A stretch of 36,920 nucleotides of DNA from Pedobacter sp. AJM (GCF_002197755.1 NZ_NHOT01000018.1:1-36920), one strand, 5' to 3'; shown: positions 14,336 through 23,524, numbered from the stretch's first letter. The notes: generated by a model from the sequence alone, not told the origin. Made by a program: numbers and translations.

Positions 14336-15494
14336 ATTTCTTCATTAACCTGGCAACAAACATCGTATCTGCATAATTCTCATAACCGTCAATCAGTTCC
14401 ATCTTTTCCAGTTCGAGTGGCAGGTTTTCCAGCATATATTTGACCACATCCTCATTTTCTTCTGCAAATGCCGAACAGGTAATGTAAATAAGTGGTTTTC
14501 CGGGTTTTAAATATTTGATCACATTCTGTACAATCCCCTTCTGGATGGCTGCAAACTGGTTAATTTTTCTTTCTTCGAAAAACGTAAGCATTTCAGGGGT
14601 TCTGCCCCAGGTTCCGGAACCGGTACAGGGCGCATCCAGGATGATTCCATCAAACTGATAATGATGCAGTACCTGATCATTATTTTTCAAAAGATCCAAC
14701 TCTTTTTTATGGTACTTTTTTATTCCTGCGAGACGAAACCGCTCATCAAGATTTTGTAAAATGCTGTCGCGCAAATCGGTTACCAATAACTCTACAACTG
14801 GCTCAATGCTATGCAAAAGCAACGTTTTCCCACCAGATGCGGCACAGCAATCCCACCATTTATCCCACTTATCTGGCTTAAAATAAGTGCCCGTATGTTG
14901 TGAAGAAAGATCCTGAACCTGGTAACTTCCCTCCTGCAAAATGCTTTCCAGCTTTGTTCCGTTTGGCATTGCCAGGGCTGTTTCACCAATGGCCTTTACC
15001 GGTATTTCCTGCGCACTAAGCCTGCTCATCACTTCTGCCTGATCATTGGCATGAACACGAATAAAAAGATCCGGCTGCTTGAAAAACGAAGTCAGAAACT
15101 CCGGTTTATTTACGGCTTCCGATAAATGCGAATGAAGTGGATAAACATCCTCCAGGTTAAAATCAGGATATGTCGTTTTGATAAAATCTATCTTTTCGGA
15201 TAGTGGATGCAAAATGTGGTTAATCCATTCCGGGAATTTTTGAGCAACAACGGGACTTAAAGTTTCCTGACAAAGAAAATCTGCAATACATAAACGCTCT
15301 TCGTTATTCAGTTTTTTTAAAGCGTTACCTAGCCTGAAAAAACTATAAACATGCCGCGTTGCCCATCTCCGGTCAGAGGAGCCCATTTGCTTATGCTGCT
15401 TAAAATATCCAGGTAAAAAACGGTGTAAGGGCAAACTTCCATCGTAACTGTTTAAAATCTGCTCAAAGGCCCTTAACTGATGATTGGCTTTCAT
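14334..15494 (-). CDS. RsmB/NOP2-type RNA (cytosine-5) methyltransferase
   Basis: A 386-aa SAM-dependent enzyme expected to methylate C5 of a cytosine in rRNA (RsmB/RsmF-like). Motif I is CCAASGGKT (216-224), the SAM-binding loop. Motif IV is DAPCTGSGTWGR (288-299, Cys290) and motif VI is ITCSAFAEENEDV (338-350, Cys340). This pair of cysteines is the hallmark of m5C RNA methyltransferases, where the motif VI Cys attacks the base and the motif IV Cys helps release it. The N-terminal ~130 residues resemble the NusB-like region in part but are weak. It is shorter than E. coli RsmB (429 aa). It begins 14 nt after the stop of the upstream lipoprotein gene, suggesting one transcript. The exact target base cannot be inferred. 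Confidence 0.85.
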   Translation of the reverse strand: MKANHQLRAFEQILNSYDGSLPLHRFLPGYFKQHKQMGSSDRRWATRHVYSFFRLGNALKKLNNEERLCIADFLCQETLSPVVAQKFPEWINHILHPLSEKIDFIKTTYPDFNLEDVYPLHSHLSEAVNKPEFLTSFFKQPDLFIRVHANDQAEVMSRLSAQEIPVKAIGETALAMPNGTKLESILQEGSYQVQDLSSQHTGTYFKPDKWDKWWDCCAASGGKTLLLHSIEPVVELLVTDLRDSILQNLDERFRLAGIKKYHKKELDLLKNNDQVLHHYQFDGIILDAPCTGSGTWGRTPEMLTFFEERKINQFAAIQKGIVQNVIKYLKPGKPLIYITCSAFAEENEDVVKYMLENLPLELEKMELIDGYENYADTMFVARLMKK

Positions 15495-15508
15495 AAAAAA
15501 GGAAAAAT

Positions 15509-16720
15509 TTAGTCTACAATTTCTAAAGCGAAATTTTTGTATTTCAGCAGCATTAAACTGGTATTAATGTAGCCCAGTTTTTCGTCATGGATAAATGAAA
15601 ATGTATTGTGAAGGCCTTTATACTTATCTTTTGTCAGGTATTCACGGTAATCTTCTCCATGATTACTCAATAATTTACCAAAGTAATACCCTACATCAAA
15701 ACCTTTAAAAGCATACTCTCCGGGTTCAAAGCCATAGCGGTAACGGTATTTTTTGATAAAACCAATAACTGCTGTATTTTTATAATCAATTTTATAGGAA
15801 GAACTGATAATGGTATTTAATGCCTGAATTTTATCCGTTGGATAGTTTTGTTTTACCCAATTCGGATGTCCGAATAAGTTAATTACATAACCACCTGAAG
15901 CCAGATTTTTAAGCTTATAAAGTTTATCAATTGTTGGCTGAACGAAAGCACGATCAGATGAGGTAACCACTACAGCATAATGCTTGCCTTTTTGCATCTT
16001 GGTTTCAAATGTAAAAACCGATGCATATTCCTGAACCACAAACTTACCATTGGTTTTTAAATAATCCCTTACCGGCGCAGCAAATGCCTCATCATCTGTT
16101 TTTTTAGGATTGATGATAACCACAATTGTATTGGACGGATTAAAATTTTTGACAATATAGGTGGCAATTCGCTGTCCATGTAACTCAATATTGTTCACAA
16201 TGGACACGAGATTAGGGTTATTAAACTCTGCCGGATTGGTTGCAGCCAGTGGAGATACAATGGTAGCATCATTTTCTTTTGAGTAAGCAGAAATATGTTT
16301 TAAACCATCAGGAAAAACCGGACCGATAATTAAATTACTTTGTTGAAACCGTTCGTTTTTATACAGCACGGAGATATGAGCATTATCATCCTGTGTATCA
16401 AAAGCATTCAGTTTAAAGTTTAGTCCGGATGCTGCTGCAGAATCCAACCCAAGCTTAAAGCCCTGATAAAAATCGATGGGCATGGCGAACTTTTCAATAT
16501 CTGCTTTGGTGGCTGTTTTTAAATTGAGTTCATCTAATTTAAATGGAACTAAAAGAGAAACACTTGCCTGCGTAAACTTTTTAGCAGGCTTTTTCTCTTC
16601 TTGCTTCTCCTTTTCTTTTGGTTTAGCAGTATCTTTTTTTGTCGTTCTGACTTTTGGTGAACAGGCCACAAAAATCATCGCCAGCAGCATCAAAAACCAA
16701 TAATTCCTCTTTAAATTCAT
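15509..16720 (-). CDS. Lipoprotein with periplasmic-binding (LpoA/LivJ-like) fold
   Basis: A 403-aa predicted lipoprotein. The signal ends in FVAC with the lipidated Cys at 20. A strongly charged linker rich in K, E and T (about residues 22-50) follows, then a type I periplasmic-binding fold: VSLLVPFKLDE, DFYQGFKLGLDSA (the FYxGxxLAxD pattern), LIIGPVFPDGLKHIS, and VSPLAATNP. Such proteins bind amino acids for ABC transporters or, as in LpoA, activate penicillin-binding proteins. The lack of a transporter nearby favours an envelope or peptidoglycan role. As I recall, the related Bacteroidota genes near guaA often carry LysM domains; none is seen here. It is followed 14 nt later by the rsmB-like gene. 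Confidence 0.75.
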   Translation of the reverse strand: MNLKRNYWFLMLLAMIFVACSPKVRTTKKDTAKPKEKEKQEEKKPAKKFTQASVSLLVPFKLDELNLKTATKADIEKFAMPIDFYQGFKLGLDSAAASGLNFKLNAFDTQDDNAHISVLYKNERFQQSNLIIGPVFPDGLKHISAYSKENDATIVSPLAATNPAEFNNPNLVSIVNNIELHGQRIATYIVKNFNPSNTIVVIINPKKTDDEAFAAPVRDYLKTNGKFVVQEYASVFTFETKMQKGKHYAVVVTSSDRAFVQPTIDKLYKLKNLASGGYVINLFGHPNWVKQNYPTDKIQALNTIISSSYKIDYKNTAVIGFIKKYRYRYGFEPGEYAFKGFDVGYYFGKLLSNHGEDYREYLTKDKYKGLHNTFSFIHDEKLGYINTSLMLLKYKNFALEIVD

Positions 16721-16740
16721 ATGTGTATTTTAAACAAAAT

Positions 16741-16769
16741 ATGCTGGCAAATGTTTAAACCGCCAGCAT
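16741..16769 (-). terminator. Hairpin after guaA, probable terminator
   Basis: ATGCTGGC (16741-16748) pairs perfectly with GCCAGCAT (16762-16769) around a 13-nt loop. On the minus strand, downstream of guaA, it is followed by ATTTTGTTT. The T tract is imperfect, so some read-through into the lipoprotein and rsmB-like genes is likely. Confidence 0.55.
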
Positions 16770-16789
16770 AATCCTATATTCTTTAAATT

Positions 16790-16817
16790 GACTCCTGACT
16801 TAGGACTCAAGACTATG
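16790..16817. repeat. Four tandem GACTnnn heptamers
   Basis: Consecutive 7-mers GACTCCT, GACTTAG, GACTCAA and GACTATG lie between guaA and its terminator hairpin. Every unit starts with GACT and the last three bases vary. No function is known to me. Confidence 0.6.
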
Positions 16818-16825
16818 AATCAATA

Positions 16826-18355
16826 TTATTCCCACTCAATTGTTGCCGGTGGTTTGGAGCTGATATCGTAAACCACGCGGTTAATCCCTTTCACCTTATT
16901 GATAATTTCATTTGATATTTTGGCGAGTACAGGATATGGCAAATGGCACCAGTCTGCAGTCATTCCATCAAGAGATTCAACAGCTCTTAGCGCAATTACA
17001 TTTTCATAAGTGCGTTCATCACCCATTACACCAACAGATCTCACCGGCAGAAAAATTGCACCTGCCTGCCAAACCTGATCATAAAGGCCAGCTTCTTTCA
17101 GGTTATCGATATAAATTTTATCTGCTTCCTGTAAAATAGCTACTCTTTCTGCGGTTACCTCACCAATAATCCGGATGCCTAAACCCGGACCCGGGAAAGG
17201 ATGGCGACCCAAAATAAAGGATTCAAGACCTAAAGTTGACCCTACTCTTCTTACTTCATCTTTAAATAAAGTTTTAAGTGGCTCCACAATTTTAAGCTTC
17301 ATAAAATCAGGCAAACCGCCCACATTATGGTGCGATTTAATGGTAGCAGATGGTCCTTTCACTGAAACAGACTCAATAATATCCGGATAAATGGTTCCCT
17401 GTGCCAACCATTTTACATCCTGAATCTGGTGCGATTCTTCATCAAAAACTTCAATAAATACACGTCCGATAATTTTACGCTTTTGCTCCGGATCTTCCAC
17501 ACCGGCCAGCTGGCTCAGAAACTTATCCTTGGCATCAACACCTTTAATGTTTAAACCAAAATCTTTATATTGTTCTAAAACACTTTCATATTCATTTTTA
17601 CGCAATAAACCATTATCCACAAAGATGCAATGCAGGTTTGTTCCGATAGCCTGGTGTAATAAAACTGCAGCAACACTACTGTCTACCCCACCCGATAACG
17701 CTAAAACAACTTTATCATTGCCTACAGTCGCTTTGATGTCCGCAATGGTAGTATCTACAAAGGCTGCTGAAGTCCAATCCTGACTACATCCGCAGATATC
17801 GACAAGGAAGTTTTCCAAAAGCATCTTTCCATCAATACTATGTGTTACTTCCGGGTGAAACTGAATCGCGTAAGTATCTGAATCTTTAATATGGTAAGCA
17901 GCAACTTTAACACTATCCGTACTGGCAATTAATTCAAAGTTATCAGGAATGCTGGTGATGGTATCGCCGTGGCTCATCCAAACCTGAGAGCCAATATTAA
18001 TGCCTTTGAAAAGTTTGTTTTCCTGATTGACAAAATTCAGGTTCGCGCGGCCGTATTCACGGCTGGATGAAGGCTGAACATCACCGCCGGAATGCTGGGC
18101 GATGTACTGGGCTCCATAGCAAACAGCCAATACAGGATATTTATTATGGTATTTAGCAAAGTCAATCTGCGGTGCATCATCCTGGCGAACGGAAAACGGG
18201 CTACCCGAAAAGATAACACCTTTTACATCTTCAGTAATTTCAGGAAGATTATTGAATGGATATATTTCACAGTAAATATTTAGTTCGCGAACTCTCCGGG
18301 CGATGAGCTGTGTAAACTGCGAACCAAAATCGACGATAATGATTTTTTCTAGCAT
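16826..18355 (-). CDS. guaA: GMP synthase (glutamine-hydrolysing)
   Basis: A 509-aa cytoplasmic enzyme that turns XMP, ATP and glutamine into GMP, the last step of guanine nucleotide synthesis. The class I glutaminase domain spans about residues 4-190 with nucleophile Cys79 (AVCYGAQ), His167 and Glu169 (FHPEV). The ATP-pyrophosphatase domain starts near 205 with the P-loop SGGVDSS (221-227), and the C-terminal dimerisation domain ends KPPATIEWE, as in all GuaA. I chose the ATG at 18355 because MLEKIIIVDFGSQ matches the family N-terminus; five more codons upstream are open but add nothing. A hairpin follows the gene. The length is slightly under E. coli GuaA (525 aa). Confidence 0.97.
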   Translation of the reverse strand: MLEKIIIVDFGSQFTQLIARRVRELNIYCEIYPFNNLPEITEDVKGVIFSGSPFSVRQDDAPQIDFAKYHNKYPVLAVCYGAQYIAQHSGGDVQPSSSREYGRANLNFVNQENKLFKGINIGSQVWMSHGDTITSIPDNFELIASTDSVKVAAYHIKDSDTYAIQFHPEVTHSIDGKMLLENFLVDICGCSQDWTSAAFVDTTIADIKATVGNDKVVLALSGGVDSSVAAVLLHQAIGTNLHCIFVDNGLLRKNEYESVLEQYKDFGLNIKGVDAKDKFLSQLAGVEDPEQKRKIIGRVFIEVFDEESHQIQDVKWLAQGTIYPDIIESVSVKGPSATIKSHHNVGGLPDFMKLKIVEPLKTLFKDEVRRVGSTLGLESFILGRHPFPGPGLGIRIIGEVTAERVAILQEADKIYIDNLKEAGLYDQVWQAGAIFLPVRSVGVMGDERTYENVIALRAVESLDGMTADWCHLPYPVLAKISNEIINKVKGINRVVYDISSKPPATIEWE

Positions 18356-18534
18356 CTGCAAAGCTACCAATTAGATATGAGATTTCAGACGGGTGAGGTG
18401 AGATTTTTAGCATGAAAGTTTAGGCTTTAAGCAGAGCACACAGCGTTTGGGCTTTTGACAACAATCGTATGTCGTTTGGGCATCGACGGGACAAATTCAA
18501 GCTATAAACTAAAGCGCGATCAAACCAACGAAAC

Positions 18535-18993
18535 TTAGGATTCCATTAATTTCACTTCTACCCCGAACTTCCGGAGAAAATCTACCCCTTCATCACTGGG
18601 TAAACCTTTATAAGCGGCATAAGATTTAGAATAATAAACCAGTTTAATTCCCGATGATAAGATTAACCTGGCGCAGGCGATGCAGGGAGATAAGGTGGTA
18701 TACAAAGTACACCCCTCTATTTTAGAACCGTTTTTTGAGGCATAAAGAATGGCATTTTCTTCGGCATGCAAAGCCAGCGAGCAACTGCCTTTGCTGTCTC
18801 TTGCACAACCATGTTCCGGCCATTCCTCATCACAATTGTGCGTTCCGGCAGGTGGCCCGTTGTAGCCTATGGAAATGATCCGGGTATCTTTGGTTAAAAC
18901 CGCACCTACATGGGCACGAACGCAATGCGAACGGGCAGCCAGATCGGTAGCCAGGTTCATGAATATGGTGTCGAAGCTTGGTTTGTCAGTCAT
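18535..18993 (-). CDS. Deoxycytidylate (dCMP) deaminase
   Basis: A 152-aa zinc enzyme expected to convert dCMP to dUMP, supplying thymidylate synthesis. The zinc site is visible: HAEEN (76-80) with catalytic Glu78, and PCIAC (103-107) with Cys104 and Cys107. An upstream insert with several Cys and His (HNCDEEWPEHGCARDSKGSC, residues 52-71) is the second zinc-binding region typical of the ComEB/dCMP deaminase group rather than of tRNA adenosine deaminase. GYNGPPAGTHNC fits the GxNGxPxGxxxC nucleotide loop. The length is normal. It begins directly downstream of the terminator of the sugar transporter gene, so it probably has its own promoter. Confidence 0.92.
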   Translation of the reverse strand: MTDKPSFDTIFMNLATDLAARSHCVRAHVGAVLTKDTRIISIGYNGPPAGTHNCDEEWPEHGCARDSKGSCSLALHAEENAILYASKNGSKIEGCTLYTTLSPCIACARLILSSGIKLVYYSKSYAAYKGLPSDEGVDFLRKFGVEVKLMES

Positions 18994-19000
18994 GTAAAAA

Positions 19001-19033
19001 TTAAAAAGCCACAGGAAATTTATCCCTGTGGCT
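19001..19033 (-). terminator. Terminator of the sugar transporter gene
   Basis: The perfect 9-bp stem AGCCACAGG / CCTGTGGCT (19007-19015 and 19025-19033) has a 9-nt loop and TTTTTAATTTTT after it on the minus strand. It lies between the transporter stop and the dCMP deaminase start. Confidence 0.85.
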
Positions 19034-19053
19034 GCAAAAATACTTTATTAAAA

Positions 19054-20661
19054 TTAATGTCCACCTTCGGCTGTAATATTTTCAACGTCAATACCTTGTT
19101 TTTTAAGTTCACCGCTTACTTTCCATGCAAAGAAAATCAGGTAGGCAAAACCAATTACCGGAATGATGTATGAATGATGGATTCCGGCACTATCAGCCAG
19201 TTCTCCCTGAATCGGAGGAATAATTGATCCACCCAGAATCATCATAATTAAAAATGATGAACCCTGAGAGGTATATTTACCCAAACCTGTAATGGCTAGT
19301 GAGAATATGGATGGCCACATGATGGAGCAACATAAACCGCCACTTACAAAAGCAAAAATAGCCACATGACCAGTGGTTAATAATCCGATAATCATTGCTA
19401 CGGCACCAAGCGTACCGAAGATGGCCAGTGTTTTAGCAGGTTTTTCCTGGCCAATAAATACCGCAGCAACCATAATGGCAACACATACGGCATAAACATA
19501 CAAGTTACCTACATCTGTACCTGTTGCATGGTTAACCCCTAAAATAATGGCAAATGCCACAAATGGAACAATGACAGTTAAAATCTTTTTGGTTGTTTTA
19601 CTTAAATTAAATGCACCTACAGCACCAGCCCATCTTCCAATCATCATACTGCCCCAATACAAGGAAATGTAGGGTTTAATATCGGCATCATCCAATCCTC
19701 CAAAATCCGGTAGTTTAAGCAAGGCACCCAGATTACTTTGGATGGTTACCTCTGTACCCACATACATAAAGATGGCCAGCATACCCAAAACCAGTTGCGG
19801 ATATTGCATCGCACCCCAGCTTGCAGCATTATCTTTTTTAGTGAAATATCCGAATAATAAAGCACCCAGAATAATAACCAGTGAAGAGTATACAAAGATA
19901 GAAGCACTGATGCCTGTCAGTTTAGCCAGTGGACTTGCTGCAGCCACCATCAGGAAACCAACAATCATCACCACCAACGGACCAGTAGGTTTACTGCTGG
20001 CTTCAATCTTTTCTGTACTGGTTACATCAGGAAGTTTAGAAATGGCAAAAAATATGGCTACTGCCAGAAACAATCCACCCAGGATATAATATAAGTTGTT
20101 AATTGATGAAATTTCAACGGCTTTTGCTACGGCATCGTTCGCTGTACCAAAAAGTACCACACTAACAATAACAGGTCCCATTAAACCACCGAAGTTATTG
20201 ATTCCTCCTGCCAGGTTTAAACGGTGTGCACCACTTTCAGGCTCACCTAAAGCCACCACAAATGGGTTTGCTGCTGTTTGCTGTAAGGAAAAACCCAGTG
20301 CAATCACAAAGAAGGAAAATAAGATGAATAAAAAAGAACCGGAATGTACGGCAGGTATCATTAAGAATGCCCCTCCTGCAGAAATAATTAGGCCGGCAAT
20401 AATTCCTTTTTTGTAACCAATTTTGTTGAGGATATCAACTTTTGTGGCTTGAGATGCAAAATACAAGATTAATGAGCCAATAAAATAGCCACCATAGAAG
20501 GTGAAATCAATAAGTTGAGATTCAAATTGCGTTAATTTAAAATGAGTTTTACAAAAGGGAATGAAGATACCGTTTGACGCGGCAACAAAGCCCCAAAAAA
20601 AGAATACAGTGATAATTGTGTATAATGCTGTACCATAATTTTTTGTTGTTTCTTTTGACAT
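19054..20661 (-). CDS. FucP-type sugar:H+ symporter (MFS)
   Basis: A 535-aa inner-membrane transporter of the fucose/glucose-galactose branch of the major facilitator superfamily. The first helix has FFFWGFVAASNGIFIPFCKTHF, close to the FFxWGFxxxLNxxLxPxxK signature of FucP and GluP (written here from residues 20-41 in two parts: FFFWGFVAAS and NGIFIPFCKTHF). FTFYGGYFIGSL (about 53-64) and NPFVVALG (about 144-151) are further family motifs. It is longer than E. coli FucP (438 aa): an extra stretch of about 50 residues between helices 6 and 8 carries additional hydrophobic segments, as seen in Bacteroidota members. The sugar cannot be named from sequence. No sugar catabolic genes are adjacent. 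It is monocistronic, with a perfect terminator. Confidence 0.88.
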   Translation of the reverse strand: MSKETTKNYGTALYTIITVFFFWGFVAASNGIFIPFCKTHFKLTQFESQLIDFTFYGGYFIGSLILYFASQATKVDILNKIGYKKGIIAGLIISAGGAFLMIPAVHSGSFLFILFSFFVIALGFSLQQTAANPFVVALGEPESGAHRLNLAGGINNFGGLMGPVIVSVVLFGTANDAVAKAVEISSINNLYYILGGLFLAVAIFFAISKLPDVTSTEKIEASSKPTGPLVVMIVGFLMVAAASPLAKLTGISASIFVYSSLVIILGALLFGYFTKKDNAASWGAMQYPQLVLGMLAIFMYVGTEVTIQSNLGALLKLPDFGGLDDADIKPYISLYWGSMMIGRWAGAVGAFNLSKTTKKILTVIVPFVAFAIILGVNHATGTDVGNLYVYAVCVAIMVAAVFIGQEKPAKTLAIFGTLGAVAMIIGLLTTGHVAIFAFVSGGLCCSIMWPSIFSLAITGLGKYTSQGSSFLIMMILGGSIIPPIQGELADSAGIHHSYIIPVIGFAYLIFFAWKVSGELKKQGIDVENITAEGGH

Positions 20662-20811
20662 TTCGATTTAAATTGTTTTAGTTTTAATGGGGCTAAACTT
20701 AGCTAAAAAAAAATAAAATCCGTTAATTTTTGTGCGGCAGACCTAACAAAAATAAATGTTACATGTTTAGGTATAAAATTGCATATTCGCATATTATAAA
20801 CAATACAATAC

Positions 20812-21438
20812 ATGTTTGAAGCCATATTATTAGGTATTGGGGCAGGGATTATATCATCGTTTCTAACAGGTCCGGTATTTTTTGCAATGATTAAAACCAG
20901 TATAGAAAGAGGCTTTATGGCAGGTTTTTCTCTGGCTGTTGGGGTAATAATTAGTGACGTTATATTAATTGCGATCGTTCTTTTTGGCAGCCAGTTTTTT
21001 GACTATAAAGCAGACTTTGATAAATATGTAGGTGCCATAGGCGGCGTATTTTTACTCGCCGTAGGGATTTATTACCTGGTTTCTAAAATCAAGGTTCATT
21101 ACGACAGTTCAGCACTTCAGAAAGTCAGTAAAAGAAGTTATGTATTAAAGGGATTTTTGATGTGCATCCTTACGCCTTCTACACTCATGTTCTGGATCAT
21201 CGTAAGTGGTATCATCTCGGTTAAACTCAATAATATGCTGAATGAGAAACTGTTTTGTTTTTTTATTGCCATGGCTACCCAGCTCAGCATCGATGCAACC
21301 AAAAGTTTTTATTCCAGTAAACTTCGTTATAAAATTAAGGAAGACGCCTTAAAAACGCTGAATAAAATTGCAGGTGTAATTATTATATTCTTTGCCTTCT
21401 GGCTGATATATAAAACTTATATCCAGTTTTACGCTTAG
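20812..21438 (+). CDS. LysE-family translocator
   Basis: A 208-aa membrane protein with about five or six hydrophobic segments. Residues 1-25 (LLGIGAGIISSFLTGPVFFA) match the LysE/RhtB opening, where a G-x-x-x-G-P motif lies in the first helix, followed by MIKTSIERGFMAGFSLAVGV like the R-G-x-x-x-G-x-x-x-A-x-G motif. GFLMCILTPSTLMFWI (about 118-133) is the second signature, G-F-l-x-n-x-x-N/T-P. Family members export amino acids or other small solutes. The substrate is unknown. It is the only plus-strand gene in this stretch and diverges from the sugar transporter. The region between the two genes (150 nt) shows no clear promoter element. Confidence 0.82.
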   Translation: MFEAILLGIGAGIISSFLTGPVFFAMIKTSIERGFMAGFSLAVGVIISDVILIAIVLFGSQFFDYKADFDKYVGAIGGVFLLAVGIYYLVSKIKVHYDSSALQKVSKRSYVLKGFLMCILTPSTLMFWIIVSGIISVKLNNMLNEKLFCFFIAMATQLSIDATKSFYSSKLRYKIKEDALKTLNKIAGVIIIFFAFWLIYKTYIQFYA

Positions 21439-21450
21439 TATTTAATCTTG

Positions 21451-21530
21451 CTGTAAGGGCACGAAGAATCGTCTTTGCGAAGCCAATTTTTCATTCGCTG
21501 AATCCATTACTCAGCAAGAATAACTCCTCT
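21451..21530. repeat. Degenerate dispersed intergenic repeat
   Basis: This gap contains GGGCACGAAGAATC and TTTGCGAAGCCAAT, then CAGCAAGAATAA. They resemble GGCACGACGAAGCAATC and, in reverse complement, TATTCTTGCT of the element at 14288-14335. It looks like a decayed copy with parts in both orientations. Confidence 0.4.
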
Positions 21531-21567
21531 ATTAGGCAAGTTCAACCAGACAGCCCCAATACATTCA

Positions 21568-21598
21568 CAAAAATGGCCCATATTTTCATATGAGCCAT
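21568..21598 (-). terminator. Terminator of the purF-like gene
   Basis: ATGGC (21573-21577) and GCCAT (21594-21598) form the outer stem; ATAT (21580-21583) and ATAT (21588-21591) form the inner stem around TTTC, with a 2x2 bulge between. On the minus strand the hairpin is followed by TTTTT. Confidence 0.6.
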
Positions 21599-21622
21599 CC
21601 AATATTATATTTTAATCTTCGC

Positions 21623-23524
21623 TTAGTAAGCCCTTTGATTATTTCCTTCCTTCCAGTTGATGAAGGCTTTATTTACAACTTTATTTCCACCAGGCGTTGG
21701 GTAATTACCGGAGAAATACCAATCACCTTTATTTTTTGGACAAGCTTCATGAAGGTTCTCCAGGCTCTGGTAAATCACCTCTACTTCTGCAACAGTACCT
21801 TTAGGCGTAATGATCTGTGCGATTTTAGCTGAAATTTCCTCTGGTGTAAATGGTTTGTAAATCTCTTTTACGTGATTTACAATTTCCTCTTTTGGCAACA
21901 ATAGCGATGCTTTGCATTTGGCATAAACATCCTCAATCACCTGCCACATACCACGTTCAGTAAGCAACTGGATCGCCGCATCAAAAGCGACGAATTGTCC
22001 CATTCTGCTCATATCAATACCGTAACAATCCGGGTAACGAATTTGCGGTGCAGAAGAAACAATGATGATTTTTTTCGGATGTAAACGGTCTACAATTTTG
22101 ATGATACTCTGTTTCAGTGTAGTACCACGCACGATAGAATCATCTAATGCAACCAAAGTATCCTGATGATTATTGATAATACCATAGGTGGTATCATAAA
22201 CGTGTGCAACCATCTCGCTTCGATCAGCATCTTGCGTAATGAATGTTCTGAGCTTTACATCTTTTACGGCAAGCTTCTCTACCCTTGGGGCCAGCGACAA
22301 TAAAGCCTCCAGCTCTTCGTCTGATAACTCTTGTTTCTGATGTAAAAGGATATCCTTTTGATGCCTGCGAACATATTGCTGCACACCATCAACCATTCCA
22401 AAGAAAGCCACTTCAGCAGTATTCGGAATAAATGAAAACACCGTATTTTTTAAATCGTAATTAACAGCCTGAAGGATTTTATCACTTAGTAAACGACCTA
22501 ATTGCTTACGTTCGCGGTAAATCTCTACATCACTTCCTTTAGAAAAATAAATCCGTTCAAAAGAACATGAAAGTCTTTCAGTAGGTTCCCGGAATTGCTG
22601 CATGCTTACCTCGCCATTTTTCTTGATGATTAATGCATGCCCCGGATCGATCTCCTTAACGTCTTTAAACTGAATATTAAATGCGGTTTGTAAAGCTGGT
22701 CTTTCTGACGCTGCAACCACGATTTCATCATCATAATAATAGTAGGCGGGACGAATTCCAGCCGGATCACGCATAATAAACGAATCGCCGTTACCCACCA
22801 TTCCACAGATAGAATAACCACCATCCCAGGTTTTAGCCGAGCGGCGAAGAATATTCGCAATGTCTAGGTGGTCGGAAATTTTGTGTGTAATGGCTACGTT
22901 ATCGTGCCCTTCTTTTTTGTACTGATCAAAAAGTTCCTGGTTTTCATCATCTAAAAAGTGTCCGATTTTTTCTAACACGGTAACCGTATCTGCTTTTTCT
23001 TTAGGATGTTGTCCTAACTCGTATAATTGCTCTAACAATTCATCAACATTGGTCATGTTGAAGTTACCGGCAATGACCAGGTTACGGGTCATCCAGTTGT
23101 TTTGCCTTAAGAAAGGGTGGCAATTTTCGATGCTATTTTTACCATGCGTACCATAACGCAAATGGCCCATTAACACTTCACCGATAAAGCTTACGTTGTC
23201 TTTGAGCCATTCTGTATCCTGCATTAATTCAGGCGTATTTTCCTGAATATCGACAAATTTGTTCTGGACATATTCGAAGATATCCGCTACTGCATTCGAA
23301 GCCATGCTCCGGTATCGGCTGATGTACCTGCTACCTGGTTTCATATCCAGCTTAATGGTAGCGATACCTGCGCCATCCTGGCCCCGGTTATGCTGTTTTT
23401 CCATTAAAAGGTATAATTTGTTAAGGCCGTAAAGTGCTGTACCGTACTTTTGCTGGTAGTAAGAAAGTGGTTTTAACAGGCGAATAAAAGCGATTCCGCA
23501 TTCGTGTTTTATCTGATCACTCAT
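21623..23524 (-). CDS. Amidophosphoribosyltransferase-like protein (large PurF variant)
   Basis: A 633-aa protein with an N-terminal glutaminase and a C-terminal phosphoribosyltransferase domain, the layout of PurF, which makes phosphoribosylamine from PRPP and glutamine. I chose the ATG at 23524 because a -7 element lies at 23543-23550. Cys9 in HECGIAF is then the expected N-terminal nucleophile after removal of an 8-residue propeptide, as in B. subtilis PurF. HNRGQDGAG (45-53) and HLRYGTHG (121-128) are glutaminase motifs, and LDDSIVRGTT (460-469) is the PRPP-binding motif. It is about 130 residues longer than E. coli PurF; one extra segment (about residues 385-420) interrupts the region before RTFI. 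Bacteroidota often have this form besides a normal PurF, so its exact role is not certain. Confidence 0.88.
   Translation of the reverse strand: MSDQIKHECGIAFIRLLKPLSYYQQKYGTALYGLNKLYLLMEKQHNRGQDGAGIATIKLDMKPGSRYISRYRSMASNAVADIFEYVQNKFVDIQENTPELMQDTEWLKDNVSFIGEVLMGHLRYGTHGKNSIENCHPFLRQNNWMTRNLVIAGNFNMTNVDELLEQLYELGQHPKEKADTVTVLEKIGHFLDDENQELFDQYKKEGHDNVAITHKISDHLDIANILRRSAKTWDGGYSICGMVGNGDSFIMRDPAGIRPAYYYYDDEIVVAASERPALQTAFNIQFKDVKEIDPGHALIIKKNGEVSMQQFREPTERLSCSFERIYFSKGSDVEIYRERKQLGRLLSDKILQAVNYDLKNTVFSFIPNTAEVAFFGMVDGVQQYVRRHQKDILLHQKQELSDEELEALLSLAPRVEKLAVKDVKLRTFITQDADRSEMVAHVYDTTYGIINNHQDTLVALDDSIVRGTTLKQSIIKIVDRLHPKKIIIVSSAPQIRYPDCYGIDMSRMGQFVAFDAAIQLLTERGMWQVIEDVYAKCKASLLLPKEEIVNHVKEIYKPFTPEEISAKIAQIITPKGTVAEVEVIYQSLENLHEACPKNKGDWYFSGNYPTPGGNKVVNKAFINWKEGNNQRAY

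Noticed and set aside
18359..18366. TAGCTTTG on the minus strand before guaA as a promoter
   Set aside because: It ends only 4 nt before the guaA ATG and has no TTTG at the proper distance, so it would imply an almost leaderless transcript without further support.
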